In this document: in pieces, positions 27,272 to 34,807 of the stretch
How the letters are laid out: each line of letters opens with the position of its first letter
Numbering within the stretch: position 1 is the first letter of the stretch
NCBI GenBank assembly: GCA_012026935.1
Contig: VEPI01000022.1
Location: 1-34,896 of the forward strand
DNA length: 34,896 nucleotides
Direction of reading: 5' to 3'
Origin: Melioribacter sp.
Lineage (GTDB): Bacteria > Bacteroidota > Ignavibacteria > Ignavibacteriales > Melioribacteraceae
Notes under the pieces: generated by a model
Seen by the model: the letters and a program-made list of their open reading frames with translations, nothing else
Databases searched by the model: none
Told to the model about the DNA's origin: nothing
Program-made: the position numbers and the translations under genes

Positions 27272-27553
27272 CTATTTTACATCCTTAATTTCTTTCTTTA
27301 CTTGTTCGTCTGTTAAATCCATGTGATGATGAGTTTTCGCATGCATTTTAACATCCGAAATGATTTCTTTTTCATCCTTGCTTTGGATGCAAAAGCCGCA
27401 AGCAGGATCGCATTTTACTTCTTTGAGCGTTCCCATTTCTTTCTTTTCCATCTTTTTTGCATCACCCTTTTTAGCATCTTGTGCGATGGATGGTGTTACA
27501 AAAACAAGAGCCAACAACAATGCGAGTACAATTACAAATCTATTTTTGTACAT
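27272..27553 (-). CDS. Small secreted DUF1059-like protein
   Basis: 93 aa with a signal peptide (MYKNRFVIVLALLLALVFVTPSIAQ), a short Lys-rich linker, and a compact domain starting VKCDPACGFCIQSKDEKEI, followed by KMHAKTHHHMDLTDEQV. The CGF-x(n)-DVKMHAKTHH pattern resembles the small DUF1059 domain, normally cytoplasmic; here it is exported and has three Cys and a His cluster, which might bind metal (inference). A perfect AAGGAGG ribosome site lies 7 nt before ATG. It appears monocistronic. Confidence 0.8.
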   Translation of the reverse strand: MYKNRFVIVLALLLALVFVTPSIAQDAKKGDAKKMEKKEMGTLKEVKCDPACGFCIQSKDEKEIISDVKMHAKTHHHMDLTDEQVKKEIKDVK

Positions 27554-28007
27554 CTGAAACCTCCTTAATAGGTTTTTATTATTGTTTGTTTAAACAGACC
27601 AAAAATTGCGGACTTATAAGAACAATAATTTTATTGAGTTTAGTTCACTTTTAAGGTAATGATTTTTACTGTCTAAGGGCGGCGTTTTTGAAGATAGAAA
27701 AAAATAATCCCTATACAATTCCTACCAGAGTATAAGATTGGACTTCTCAAACATTGTTCTTCAATTCAAAAGTCAAATAATACTCGAGCCGAGATTCCGG
27801 TCCAGCACTACTAACCACTGCTATTATACCTGCGTATGGGTCTTATTAAACCCAACACGTGAAAAAATAAATAATCCATATGTCTTATCATTAAAAATTG
27901 AATTACCACATTCAGTGCAAAGAAAAACTTCTTCTTGTCAAGGAGTGGTTCTTGACAACAAGTTAATTCTTTTATTCAACTCTAATATTCACTGCAATAT
28001 AAATTGC
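27554..28007. other. Non-coding stretch, possibly a decayed cassette region
   Basis: No convincing gene. The plus-strand 91-aa ORF (27738-28013) has no recognisable pattern. On the minus strand a short open stretch reads EEVFLCTECGNSIFNDKTYG, like half a zinc ribbon, but lacks a start codon and soon meets two stops. TGGGT/ACCCA forms a small hairpin around 27838-27855, whose minus strand reads GTTGGGTTTA, a 10-mer also present at 33350-33359. Confidence 0.4.
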
Positions 28008-28101
28008 AAATAACGCGACCGAGTACAGTTTACCCGTTCTTTTGCGTGACTGTCCGTGTTGCCTGTTCCGCAGACTTATTACGGGGAGTTGCCGGTTATG
28101 C
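28008..28101 (-). other. attC-like site after the M50-like gene
   Basis: On the minus strand GCATAAC (28101-28095), CG, GCAACTC (28092-28086) follow the gene stop by 9 nt. The same layout, box-2 nt-GCAACTC, occurs at the attC-like site near 33.4 kb. The far end reads GTTATTT (28014-28008), able to pair with ATAAC; inside, CCCGT and ACGGG can pair. The 94-nt size is in the attC range and its G+C is well above the surroundings. The L' box is not clear, so this may be diverged or partial. Confidence 0.4.
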
Positions 28102-28110
28102 CGTCTTTTA

Positions 28111-28650
28111 TTACAGACCAGTAATTTTATAAGTTGCAATTACCAAAAGTTGACAAAGAATACTTACTGTAAAAAAGTAACCATTATGTTTTAAATCTAT
28201 CTTGAGTTTATTACTTGCTCTTATAACTATTAGAAACAATAATATCAGGACGATTATTCCTACTGTATAAGTACCGAGACCCATAATTGAAGATACTCTA
28301 GCTTCATCTTGTTGACTAAATCCTCCAAAAACAAGAGAAAAAAAGCGGAGTACAAATTGAAAAAATAAAACCAGGTAGGCAAATATTGTTGAATATTTCT
28401 CTAAAATTAGCAGAGAGACAACAGCCAACAATATAGTAAACGCAGGCCCGCCAATACTTACGTATAAATTATGGCTTTCATTTAAATAATGTCCATTTCT
28501 GGGCCAAACATAGTTGAGACTGTATATCATATCATTACCTAGAATTTCTCCTACACTCCAATGACCAAACTCGTGAAAAAGATAAGAGATAAAAGCAATC
28601 GGAATAAATAATAAATAAAGTCTAACTAAAAATTTTTTGTCATCATTCAT
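28111..28650 (-). CDS. Putative membrane metalloprotease, M50-like
   Basis: A 179-aa membrane protein of about five helices. LFHEFGHWSVGEILG has the zinc HExxH motif inside a hydrophobic helix, as in site-2-type proteases, and SIGGPAFTILLAVVSLLI resembles the conserved Gly-Pro helix of M50 proteins. The third zinc ligand (an Asp in a second LDG-type motif in true S2P) is not obvious; QQDEARV near residue 110 is the only candidate. It could be a minimal or inactive relative. Flanking attC-like sequences suggest that it may be a cassette gene. Target unknown. Confidence 0.6.
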   Translation of the reverse strand: MNDDKKFLVRLYLLFIPIAFISYLFHEFGHWSVGEILGNDMIYSLNYVWPRNGHYLNESHNLYVSIGGPAFTILLAVVSLLILEKYSTIFAYLVLFFQFVLRFFSLVFGGFSQQDEARVSSIMGLGTYTVGIIVLILLFLIVIRASNKLKIDLKHNGYFFTVSILCQLLVIATYKITGL

Positions 28651-28665
28651 TACTTTACTATTTTT

Positions 28666-28742
28666 TATTAACAGCGTTGCACCTAAGCATGTTTACCCCA
28701 ATTCTTTAGATTGGAGTGATCGGTTTGGAAAATCGGTTAGGA
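28666..28742 (-). other. Weak attC-like site between the S41 and M50-like genes
   Basis: On the minus strand TCCTAAC starts 1 nt after the S41 stop codon; the far end is GGTGCAACGCTGTTAATA, close to AGTTGCAACACCGTTATG at the 33.2-kb site (TGCAAC-RC-Y-GTTA shared). Length is 77 nt. Only 4 bp of the outer boxes pair and the inner arms pair poorly, so this is tentative. Confidence 0.3.
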
Positions 28743-28743
28743 A

Positions 28744-30528
28744 TTATTTCATCAAAATTAATTTTTTCGTATCAAAAAAGTTTCCGGCTTGCATTCTATA
28801 AAAATAAATTCCACTTACTAATTTACTCGCATTAAATTGGACGCTATAATTTCCAATTAGTTTGATATCATTTACCAGTACGGCTACTTCCCTTCCTAAA
28901 ACATCGTATACTTTTATTATTACAAAACTTGTCTTAGGCACCGAATAGTTTATAATAGTTGTGGGATTAAATGGATTCGGATAGTTCTGATATAGCGAAT
29001 ATGATTCAGGAATTTGATTATTCTGGTTTTGCACTCCCACAATGCCATTCATCTTTTTTAATTCTTGAAGCGCAAATTCCAATTCATAATCGATTCCCTG
29101 CAAATATATTTTATCAATTGTCTCCTCATTTAGCGGCGGACGAATATTTGGAATAACTCCTCCTTTCATATCGCTGTCGCTATCAAGTTGAATCCTATTA
29201 TATGCATCTAAAGAGCGCCCATCGGGATAAGAAACTGTTAATGAATCTTCTGTGGAAAGCAATTTGAAAGGTTCTGCCGTTATTCCAAAAGATCCATGAG
29301 TACCGTAAAAACTTACAACCTTACATTGCGGTAATTTTTGAAGAGCCATTGCAATTCCTTCACCCGAACTTTCATTTCTGGGACTAACCATTACAACAAC
29401 AGGTGCAGTGAACGATACTCCTTGCGGTTCAATATATAATGAACCAAGGGGATATTTTGTTGGCTTAACAAAATTTAATGTTTGAAAACTCAGGTGATCG
29501 AGAGGTAACTTAACTCTTTGAAATGAGTTAGTAACAGGATCGTAAGAGCTTTGATACTCGTAGATTGTTGTATCGGAATAAAAACATCCGGCAACTGCAG
29601 CGGCAAAACAATCCTGCCCCCCGGAATTAATCCTTAAATCTAAAATCATTCCATTTTGTTTTACAGTTGGATTAGAACTAAGCGAAATGAAGGCACTCAT
29701 AAAATCCGTAAGAACGGATACTGGCGGAATACATGCAGTAATTTCAAGATATCCATAACCGCCATCTAAAATTCTAGAGGAAACCACTGGTTCTTTAAGC
29801 ACTATCATCGAAGTGAGATCAAATGTTTTATAATTATCATTCACTGCCGAAAGAGTTTTTGTGCTCGGATTTTGGTCGCCTCTGTTTTTAAATTTTATTT
29901 TAATTGATGAGCCAATGGGTGCCCTTCCAATCAAACGGCACTGATTAATCAATTTACCCTCTTTAGTAGCCGGGATTTTTTCACCCCAAAGAACTGAAAC
30001 CGAATCAATTGCATTGTTAATATTTTTATCGTTCACTTCCAATATTTCTGCGCCAAATTTAATTCCCGCCAAGTCAGCCGGTGATCCGGAATTAACAAGC
30101 CGCACAACAAATCGTCCGTCATCAAGTTTTATAAGAGTGAACCCGTAACTTCCGCCGATATATTGCTCTCTTAGTTTTTTTTCTAATCTCACCCACGGTG
30201 TTTTCTTCTCTTTAACCATGCTTGAAACAACTCCGTAATAGAATCCTGTCGAGAATCCAACGTGTCCGTCGGGTATTCTATATGTGTATTCTTTCATTGC
30301 AAGTATAAACGCGCTTGAATCGTTTTGAGCTTCTGCGGCAGCAATTCTTGGTTTGAATTCGGTATAAAGATTTTGCCAATTTATTTTTTTCCAATCTGTA
30401 AATGCATAATAAACTGATAATTTTTTGTGAAGGGAATCAAATGCGGCAGTAAATGTATTCCCTGTTTGTGGATAAAGATTGCTGACCCAGATAAATAAAA
30501 TAAATACCGTTAAGAATAATTTTTTCAT
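28744..30528 (-). CDS. S41-family peptidase with PDZ domain and T9SS sorting tail
   Basis: 594 aa: signal peptide (MKKLFLTVFILFIWVSNLYPQ), an N-terminal helical part with RIPDGHVGFS, a PDZ domain (about 125-190, SGSPADLAGIKFGAEILEVND), then the tail-specific-protease fold with LDLRINSGGQD and the probable nucleophile Ser in NESSGEGIAMALQ. The last 80 residues (YPNPFNPTTIINYSVP to KKLILMK) are a type A T9SS C-terminal sorting domain, so the enzyme is exported to the surface or medium. The catalytic Lys is not certain. It lies upstream of the M50-like gene. Confidence 0.88.
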   Translation of the reverse strand: MKKLFLTVFILFIWVSNLYPQTGNTFTAAFDSLHKKLSVYYAFTDWKKINWQNLYTEFKPRIAAAEAQNDSSAFILAMKEYTYRIPDGHVGFSTGFYYGVVSSMVKEKKTPWVRLEKKLREQYIGGSYGFTLIKLDDGRFVVRLVNSGSPADLAGIKFGAEILEVNDKNINNAIDSVSVLWGEKIPATKEGKLINQCRLIGRAPIGSSIKIKFKNRGDQNPSTKTLSAVNDNYKTFDLTSMIVLKEPVVSSRILDGGYGYLEITACIPPVSVLTDFMSAFISLSSNPTVKQNGMILDLRINSGGQDCFAAAVAGCFYSDTTIYEYQSSYDPVTNSFQRVKLPLDHLSFQTLNFVKPTKYPLGSLYIEPQGVSFTAPVVVMVSPRNESSGEGIAMALQKLPQCKVVSFYGTHGSFGITAEPFKLLSTEDSLTVSYPDGRSLDAYNRIQLDSDSDMKGGVIPNIRPPLNEETIDKIYLQGIDYELEFALQELKKMNGIVGVQNQNNQIPESYSLYQNYPNPFNPTTIINYSVPKTSFVIIKVYDVLGREVAVLVNDIKLIGNYSVQFNASKLVSGIYFYRMQAGNFFDTKKLILMK

Positions 30529-30575
30529 TACCGATTTCCTACTTTACCTTATGTACTCTTATAAAGTGCTCTTAT

Positions 30576-31709
30576 TTATTTTGTAAGAGTAGGATCAAGT
30601 ATCATTGCAAATTCAGCAAACGCTCTGTATGCCGGTTGATCTATATTTGTATTTGTTGTTGTAATTATTGTTATTTGTCTTACAGTGTTAATCCAAATTT
30701 GACTATTATACCCGTCAATTATTCCCGGATGACCGATCCAATTACTGAAATGTTCTAGACCAAATCCATATCCGCCGCTAACATTCCACAAGAATCTTTC
30801 CCTTTTTGAGTTAGCTGTAAGAAGATTTCCTTCGTTTAACTCTTTAGACCATATCACCAAATCGTGGATATTAGAAACAAGAGCGCCTGCAGCATCTCCC
30901 CAAGAAGAATTCCAATTTGTGCAATCAATAAAAGAATGTAGATCAGGTGAATCAATATAACCATGAGTATATGGATAAGGTAAAAAAACTGAGATAGGCC
31001 AGTAAGTATTTACCAGGCCCAACGGCTGGAATATTTTTTCGCTTAATACATCTCTAACTTTTTTACCGGTGACCTTCTCAATTAACATTCCCAGTATAAC
31101 TGTGTTAGTATTGCAGTATTCATATTGGGTTCCAGGCTGAAAATTCAAAGAATCCTTATTACCGGCTGCAGCAACAAGTTGCTGCGGAGTAAAAACTGCT
31201 TCTCCAAATGTTGAATATCTTAAGGTAAGAAGATCTGGATCATTGGTGTAATTAAAAAGTCCGCTTGTCATATTGCCAAGCATTCTTACAGTAATCTTAT
31301 CAGCACCTTTTGGTAATTTTAAATCCGGCAGATAATATAAAATTGGTTTATTAAGATCTATTAAACCATTATCCATAAGTATTAGAACGGCTTCTGTTGT
31401 AAAGGTTTTTGTTATACTTGCAATTCTAAAAGAGTTATTTACACTCATAGGTTCATTCGTAATTAAGTTGCTAACACCCCGGGTTAAGGTAAATTCACGT
31501 TCGCCTCCTACAGAAATGTAAGCCGCTAAACCGGGAGTTTGATATTCTCTCATTATATTATCCGCTGCCGTTTGAATTTTTGCGATGTTATCATTTGTTA
31601 AAGTTTGTAATTGCGGTTCAACGAATTCGTTTTTGCAAGAGATAATCATCAATGAAGAAAAAAGAATAATTGATAAATAGAATTTGTAATTAAAGTTATT
31701 GATCTTCAT
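30576..31709 (-). CDS. Beta-lactamase-fold serine hydrolase lipoprotein, copy 1
   Basis: A class C beta-lactamase / D-Ala-D-Ala peptidase-like protein (377 aa). The lipobox IISC follows a short hydrophobic signal. Motif 1 is SITK in RIASITKTFTTEAV; motif 2 is YCN in YEYCNTNTVILGML; motif 3 is HPG in WIGHPGIIDGY, where most relatives have HTG or KTG. The track start is TTG (31712); ATG at 31709, 7 nt after AAGGAG, is preferred. It is a close tandem paralogue of the next gene upstream. The substrate may be a peptide or ester rather than a beta-lactam. Confidence 0.87.
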   Translation of the reverse strand: MKINNFNYKFYLSIILFSSLMIISCKNEFVEPQLQTLTNDNIAKIQTAADNIMREYQTPGLAAYISVGGEREFTLTRGVSNLITNEPMSVNNSFRIASITKTFTTEAVLILMDNGLIDLNKPILYYLPDLKLPKGADKITVRMLGNMTSGLFNYTNDPDLLTLRYSTFGEAVFTPQQLVAAAGNKDSLNFQPGTQYEYCNTNTVILGMLIEKVTGKKVRDVLSEKIFQPLGLVNTYWPISVFLPYPYTHGYIDSPDLHSFIDCTNWNSSWGDAAGALVSNIHDLVIWSKELNEGNLLTANSKRERFLWNVSGGYGFGLEHFSNWIGHPGIIDGYNSQIWINTVRQITIITTTNTNIDQPAYRAFAEFAMILDPTLTK

Positions 31710-31784
31710 CAAATACTCCTTTTATAATGTTAAATCAAAGATTCTGACGATTTACTTTTATTTTCCAAAGAGAAAAACTGCTGT

Positions 31785-32972
31785 TCAAAAATCTATCTCC
31801 TTATTATATCCATGTTTCCCATCAAAAATGTTATTGTTCATTCTAAGGAGAGTAGGATCCAATATCTTTGCAAATTCCTGAAACGATTTACTGGCCGGAT
31901 CATTTATATTTGTATTTGTTGTTGTAATTATTGTTATATGTCTTACAGTGTTAATCCAAATATTAGTATTATACCCATCAATAACTCCCGTATGACCAAT
32001 CCAATCATTGTAATGATTTATACCAAATCCATATACACCGCTAACGTTCCATAAGTATCTTTCCTTTTTCGAGTTAGTTGTAAGAAGATTTCCTTCGCTT
32101 AACTCTTTAGACCATATTACTAAATCCTGTACATTTGAAACAAGAGCACCTGCAGCATCTGGCCAGGAAGGGTTCCAATTTGTGCAATCAATAAAAGAAT
32201 GCATTTCAATTGAATAAAAATAACCATGAGTATACGGATAAGGTAAAAAAACCGAGATAGGCCAGTAAGTATTTGTCATACCTAACGGCTGGAATATTTT
32301 TTCGCTTAATACATCTCTAACTTTTTTACCGGTGACCTTCTCTATTAACATCCCAAGTATAACCGTATTGGTATTGCTGTATTCATATTTTGTTCCGGGT
32401 TTAAAATTTAAAGAATCCTTTTTACACGCTGCGGCAACAAGCTGCTGCGGAGTAAATATTGTTTCCCCATTTGTTGAATACCTTAAATCATTAAGTTCCG
32501 GATCCCCGGTGTAATTAAAAAGTCCGCTTGTCATATTGCCAAGCATTCTTACTGTTATTTTATCTGAACCTTTTGGCAATTTTAAATCCGGCAGATAATA
32601 TAAAATTGGTTTGTTAAGATCTATTAAACCATTATCCATAAGTATGAGAACGGCTTCTGTTGTAAAGGTTTTGGTTATGCTCGCTATTCTAAAAGAGTTA
32701 TTTACACTCATAGGTTCATTCGTCATTAAGTTGCTTACGCCACGGGTTAAGGTAAATTCACGTTCGCCTCCTACAGAAATGTAAGCCGCTAAACCGGGCG
32801 TTTGGTATTCTCTCATTATTTTATCTGCGGCTGTTTGAATTTTTGCGATGTTATCATCTGTTAACATATTAAGCGGCGGCTCTAGGGGATTGTCTTTACA
32901 AGAGATCAAAATCATCGAAACTGATAAAATGACAACCAAGCTGAATTTGTAATTACAATTTCTGAATTTCAT
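31785..32972 (-). CDS. Beta-lactamase-fold serine hydrolase lipoprotein, copy 2
   Basis: A 395-aa lipoprotein (lipobox LISC) with the full motif set SITK, YSN (YEYSNTN) and HTG (WIGHTGVIDGY). It is nearly identical to copy 1 over long stretches (for example LILMDNGLIDLNKPILYYLP), so the pair arose by recent tandem duplication. It keeps the canonical YSN and HTG where copy 1 has YCN and HPG, and it has about 20 extra C-terminal residues (RMNNNIFDGKHGYNKEIDF) beyond the shared DPTL. A ribosome site AAGGAGA precedes ATG. The gap to copy 1 is 75 nt. Confidence 0.88.
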   Translation of the reverse strand: MKFRNCNYKFSLVVILSVSMILISCKDNPLEPPLNMLTDDNIAKIQTAADKIMREYQTPGLAAYISVGGEREFTLTRGVSNLMTNEPMSVNNSFRIASITKTFTTEAVLILMDNGLIDLNKPILYYLPDLKLPKGSDKITVRMLGNMTSGLFNYTGDPELNDLRYSTNGETIFTPQQLVAAACKKDSLNFKPGTKYEYSNTNTVILGMLIEKVTGKKVRDVLSEKIFQPLGMTNTYWPISVFLPYPYTHGYFYSIEMHSFIDCTNWNPSWPDAAGALVSNVQDLVIWSKELSEGNLLTTNSKKERYLWNVSGVYGFGINHYNDWIGHTGVIDGYNTNIWINTVRHITIITTTNTNINDPASKSFQEFAKILDPTLLRMNNNIFDGKHGYNKEIDF

Positions 32973-33222
32973 TCCATTCTCCTTAATTGATTTTGAATTT
33001 TTGAATTAATCTTTTGATTTCAATTTCATTCATGAATTTATACTCCATTAAAAAGCTAAATCCCATACTAAATACCTTTTCATAAATTGGCTCTATGGTT
33101 ATTAGTAAAGAATTGTTTGTTGTGCGGAACTATTTTTATTTCAATAGGAATTGAGATTTGTATAATTAAAAAGAAATGACTTAACGAGAATATTTTATAA
33201 AATATCATTTTTATCTCAAGTT
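32973..33222. other. Intergenic region between copy 2 and the attC-like site
   Basis: AT-rich. It contains a perfect 16-bp palindrome ATATTTTATAAAATAT (33190-33205) just beyond the attC-like boundary and a 42-codon minus-strand frame (33208-33080, starting MIFYKIFSLSHF) without recognisable features. No consensus promoter for the lipoprotein genes was found. Confidence 0.4.
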
Positions 33223-33414
33223 GCATAACGGTGTTGCAACTAAAGCGCCGCTCATAATTACAATGATGCGTTTGGCAACTACCTTTTTTGTTTTAAACTC
33301 AGATTTATTTTTCAAATCAACTTTGAGCAACAAACTTATTCTGAAAAACTAAACCCAACTACCACATCAAACGACTTCGTCAAAGACGCGGTCGCTTTGA
33401 GTTGCGTGTTAGGT
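33223..33414 (-). other. attC-like recombination site(s) after the ApeA-like gene
   Basis: Minus strand: R''-like ACCTAAC (33414-33408), whose first base is the last base of the stop codon, then AC and GCAACTC. Two readings exist. The short one (62 nt, 33414-33353) ends at GTTGGGT, a perfect GTTRRRY core pairing with ACCTAAC through one G-T wobble. The long one (192 nt) ends at GTTATGC (33229-33223); its arms GCAACTC-AAAGCG-A-CCGC and GCGG-CGCTTT-AGTTGC pair with only two unpaired extra bases on one side, the extrahelical pattern of attC hairpins. It may be two overlapping or adjacent sites. Confidence 0.6.
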
Positions 33415-34796
33415 TACGATTTTAATGTCGTTAATAAATTATAGTCAGGTCGTCTTTTTAACATTTCATCAATCTTATCAAGGCTAAATCCAATCTCAAT
33501 TAATAAGCAGATGATTAAAGTAATTTCAAGGTTATCCATAAGTCTATGAATATCAATTTTGTCAACTTCTGGTTTTAATTTACGATCCAAATGAGTGTAA
33601 TAATTTCTAACTAAAGTAACTTGATGAGCAAAGTCTTTTCTATTGTAAAATTTTGATAAAATATTTTCAGCTAGTTCATATATATCTTTTATTCTTCGAC
33701 GCAGTGATACTTCATCAATGTATTTCAGTTTTTCAGAGATATCTTGCTCATACTTTTTATCAATGTTAGCAAGAATGGTTTGCAGTAATATATCTTTTTC
33801 TTCCTCAGAGTATTTTTTCGTATTTAATTTTCTTCGATGATAGGATTCGAGTGAATTAGATAGATTTAAAAATCTATTTTCTGTGAATAGATTTATGTTG
33901 TTTAGTGTCCCAAGGAATAAACCAATTGTTGGTTGAAGTAATTCTTTGTTGGAAAACCAGTTTTGAAGATACATTTCTATTGAATCATTAATATCTCTTA
34001 GCAGAAAAAGCATATTAAAATGACGGGTCTTTCTAACCCTTTTCTCAAATTCTCCTAAGTGTAAGAATATTTTTACTAGCGGATTATATTCTTTACCATC
34101 TTCAGTAATGGTATTGTGTTTAGTTTTTCCCATTAAATCAATTGGATAGATAGGATTTGATGTTGCCAAAGACAGAAAATGTTGTAGATGACGAATGTAA
34201 AATTCTTCGATCATATCATAAGAATATTCATCTGTAAAAATAAAAGAGAAGAATACTCTTTGCGTAATATTGATGTCTTCGAATATCTCTTTTTTAAAAA
34301 CTGGGTTATGGACTTGTAGAAAAAATGACATTGTTACTTTATCATCAATTTGGATATCTCTTTTTGTGGGTAGTGATTGAGTTAAGACAAGTTTGTTTTC
34401 AAAAATATCTTGTTCTGATTTGAAACCAGCCAATTGTGCCCATTCTTGGGTGTTTGAGAAATGGCAATACATCTCGGAAAACTTAATTTGTGTAGGATCT
34501 GTAAAATGAACATTAAAAAATATTTCAGGCGCAAAGTAATCTGTATATTGATACTTATTCGTTCTAGTGAAATTTGATAAAATACATCTATTGAGGGTTA
34601 TTTTATCACTGGAAGTAGATTCCCCGTTTATTATCACATCATCTTGTTTACCATTAAACAAAGTTCCAAATAATTCTAATGACCCACCATCTTTGGAATT
34701 GTATTTCAATAAACCAGGAACCTTAATTGAATCATCGGATGGTAACCACCATACACCTCTGATCTCAAATTTTTCCATATTTTTATTTTGTAACAT
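33414..34796 (-). CDS. ApeA-like HEPN-domain anti-phage protein
   Basis: 460 aa. The N-terminus FEIRGVWWLPSDDSIKVPGLLKYN followed by LELFGTLFNG matches the ApeA N-terminal domain 1 pattern (GxWWLP ... VxGxL ... LELxGxL). The C-terminal third is helical with RNYYTHL (about residue 397), the HEPN RNase motif Rx4H. This domain pair is that of ApeA, an abortive-infection type defence protein thought to cut RNA after phage sensing. ATG at 34796 overlaps the cassette start, and AGG of the core site may serve as ribosome site; ATG at 34778 (MEKFEIRG) is an alternative. Its base composition is lower in G+C than the core operons. Activity is inferred from the family. Confidence 0.8.
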   Translation of the reverse strand: MLQNKNMEKFEIRGVWWLPSDDSIKVPGLLKYNSKDGGSLELFGTLFNGKQDDVIINGESTSSDKITLNRCILSNFTRTNKYQYTDYFAPEIFFNVHFTDPTQIKFSEMYCHFSNTQEWAQLAGFKSEQDIFENKLVLTQSLPTKRDIQIDDKVTMSFFLQVHNPVFKKEIFEDINITQRVFFSFIFTDEYSYDMIEEFYIRHLQHFLSLATSNPIYPIDLMGKTKHNTITEDGKEYNPLVKIFLHLGEFEKRVRKTRHFNMLFLLRDINDSIEMYLQNWFSNKELLQPTIGLFLGTLNNINLFTENRFLNLSNSLESYHRRKLNTKKYSEEEKDILLQTILANIDKKYEQDISEKLKYIDEVSLRRRIKDIYELAENILSKFYNRKDFAHQVTLVRNYYTHLDRKLKPEVDKIDIHRLMDNLEITLIICLLIEIGFSLDKIDEMLKRRPDYNLLTTLKS

Positions 34797-34800
34797 AGTA

Positions 34801-34807
34801 ACCTAAC
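34801..34807 (-). other. Integron-type core site (GTTRRRY) at the cassette start
   Basis: GTTAGGT on the minus strand, a perfect GTTRRRY match, 4 nt before the ApeA-like ATG. The 89 bp beyond it to the window edge contain a hairpin ATATGCA-ACTGCG-TGCATAT with a GCAACT core, but no complete attC; the neighbour could be attI or another cassette end. Confidence 0.5.

Larger units (their letters stand above)
33223..34807 (-). mobile_element. Integron-type gene cassette carrying an ApeA-like defence gene
   Basis: One gene lies between a core site GTTAGGT (34807-34801) and an attC-like site. The first bases after the cut (TTAGGT) are the exact complement of the R'' box at the other end (ACCTAAC), as expected if the circularised cassette forms a matched attC. 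The start codon is 4 nt from the core and the stop codon overlaps R'', giving the compact layout of cassettes. The distal boundary depends on which attC reading is right (33358 or 33228). No integrase is visible. Confidence 0.55.

Noticed and set aside
27738-28013. Plus-strand 91-aa ORF
   Set aside because: No recognisable pattern or ribosome site, and it runs into the attC-like sequence on the opposite strand; probably a chance ORF.
28696-28715. CCAAT/ATTGG hairpin between the S41 and M50-like genes as a terminator
   Set aside because: Short stem and no T-tract on either strand.
28710-30545. Inverted pair ACCGATTT(T)CC after the S41 stop and GGAAATCGGT before its start
   Set aside because: Only about 10 bp with an indel, and the downstream side itself contains two ATCGGT copies; not enough to call a mobile element.
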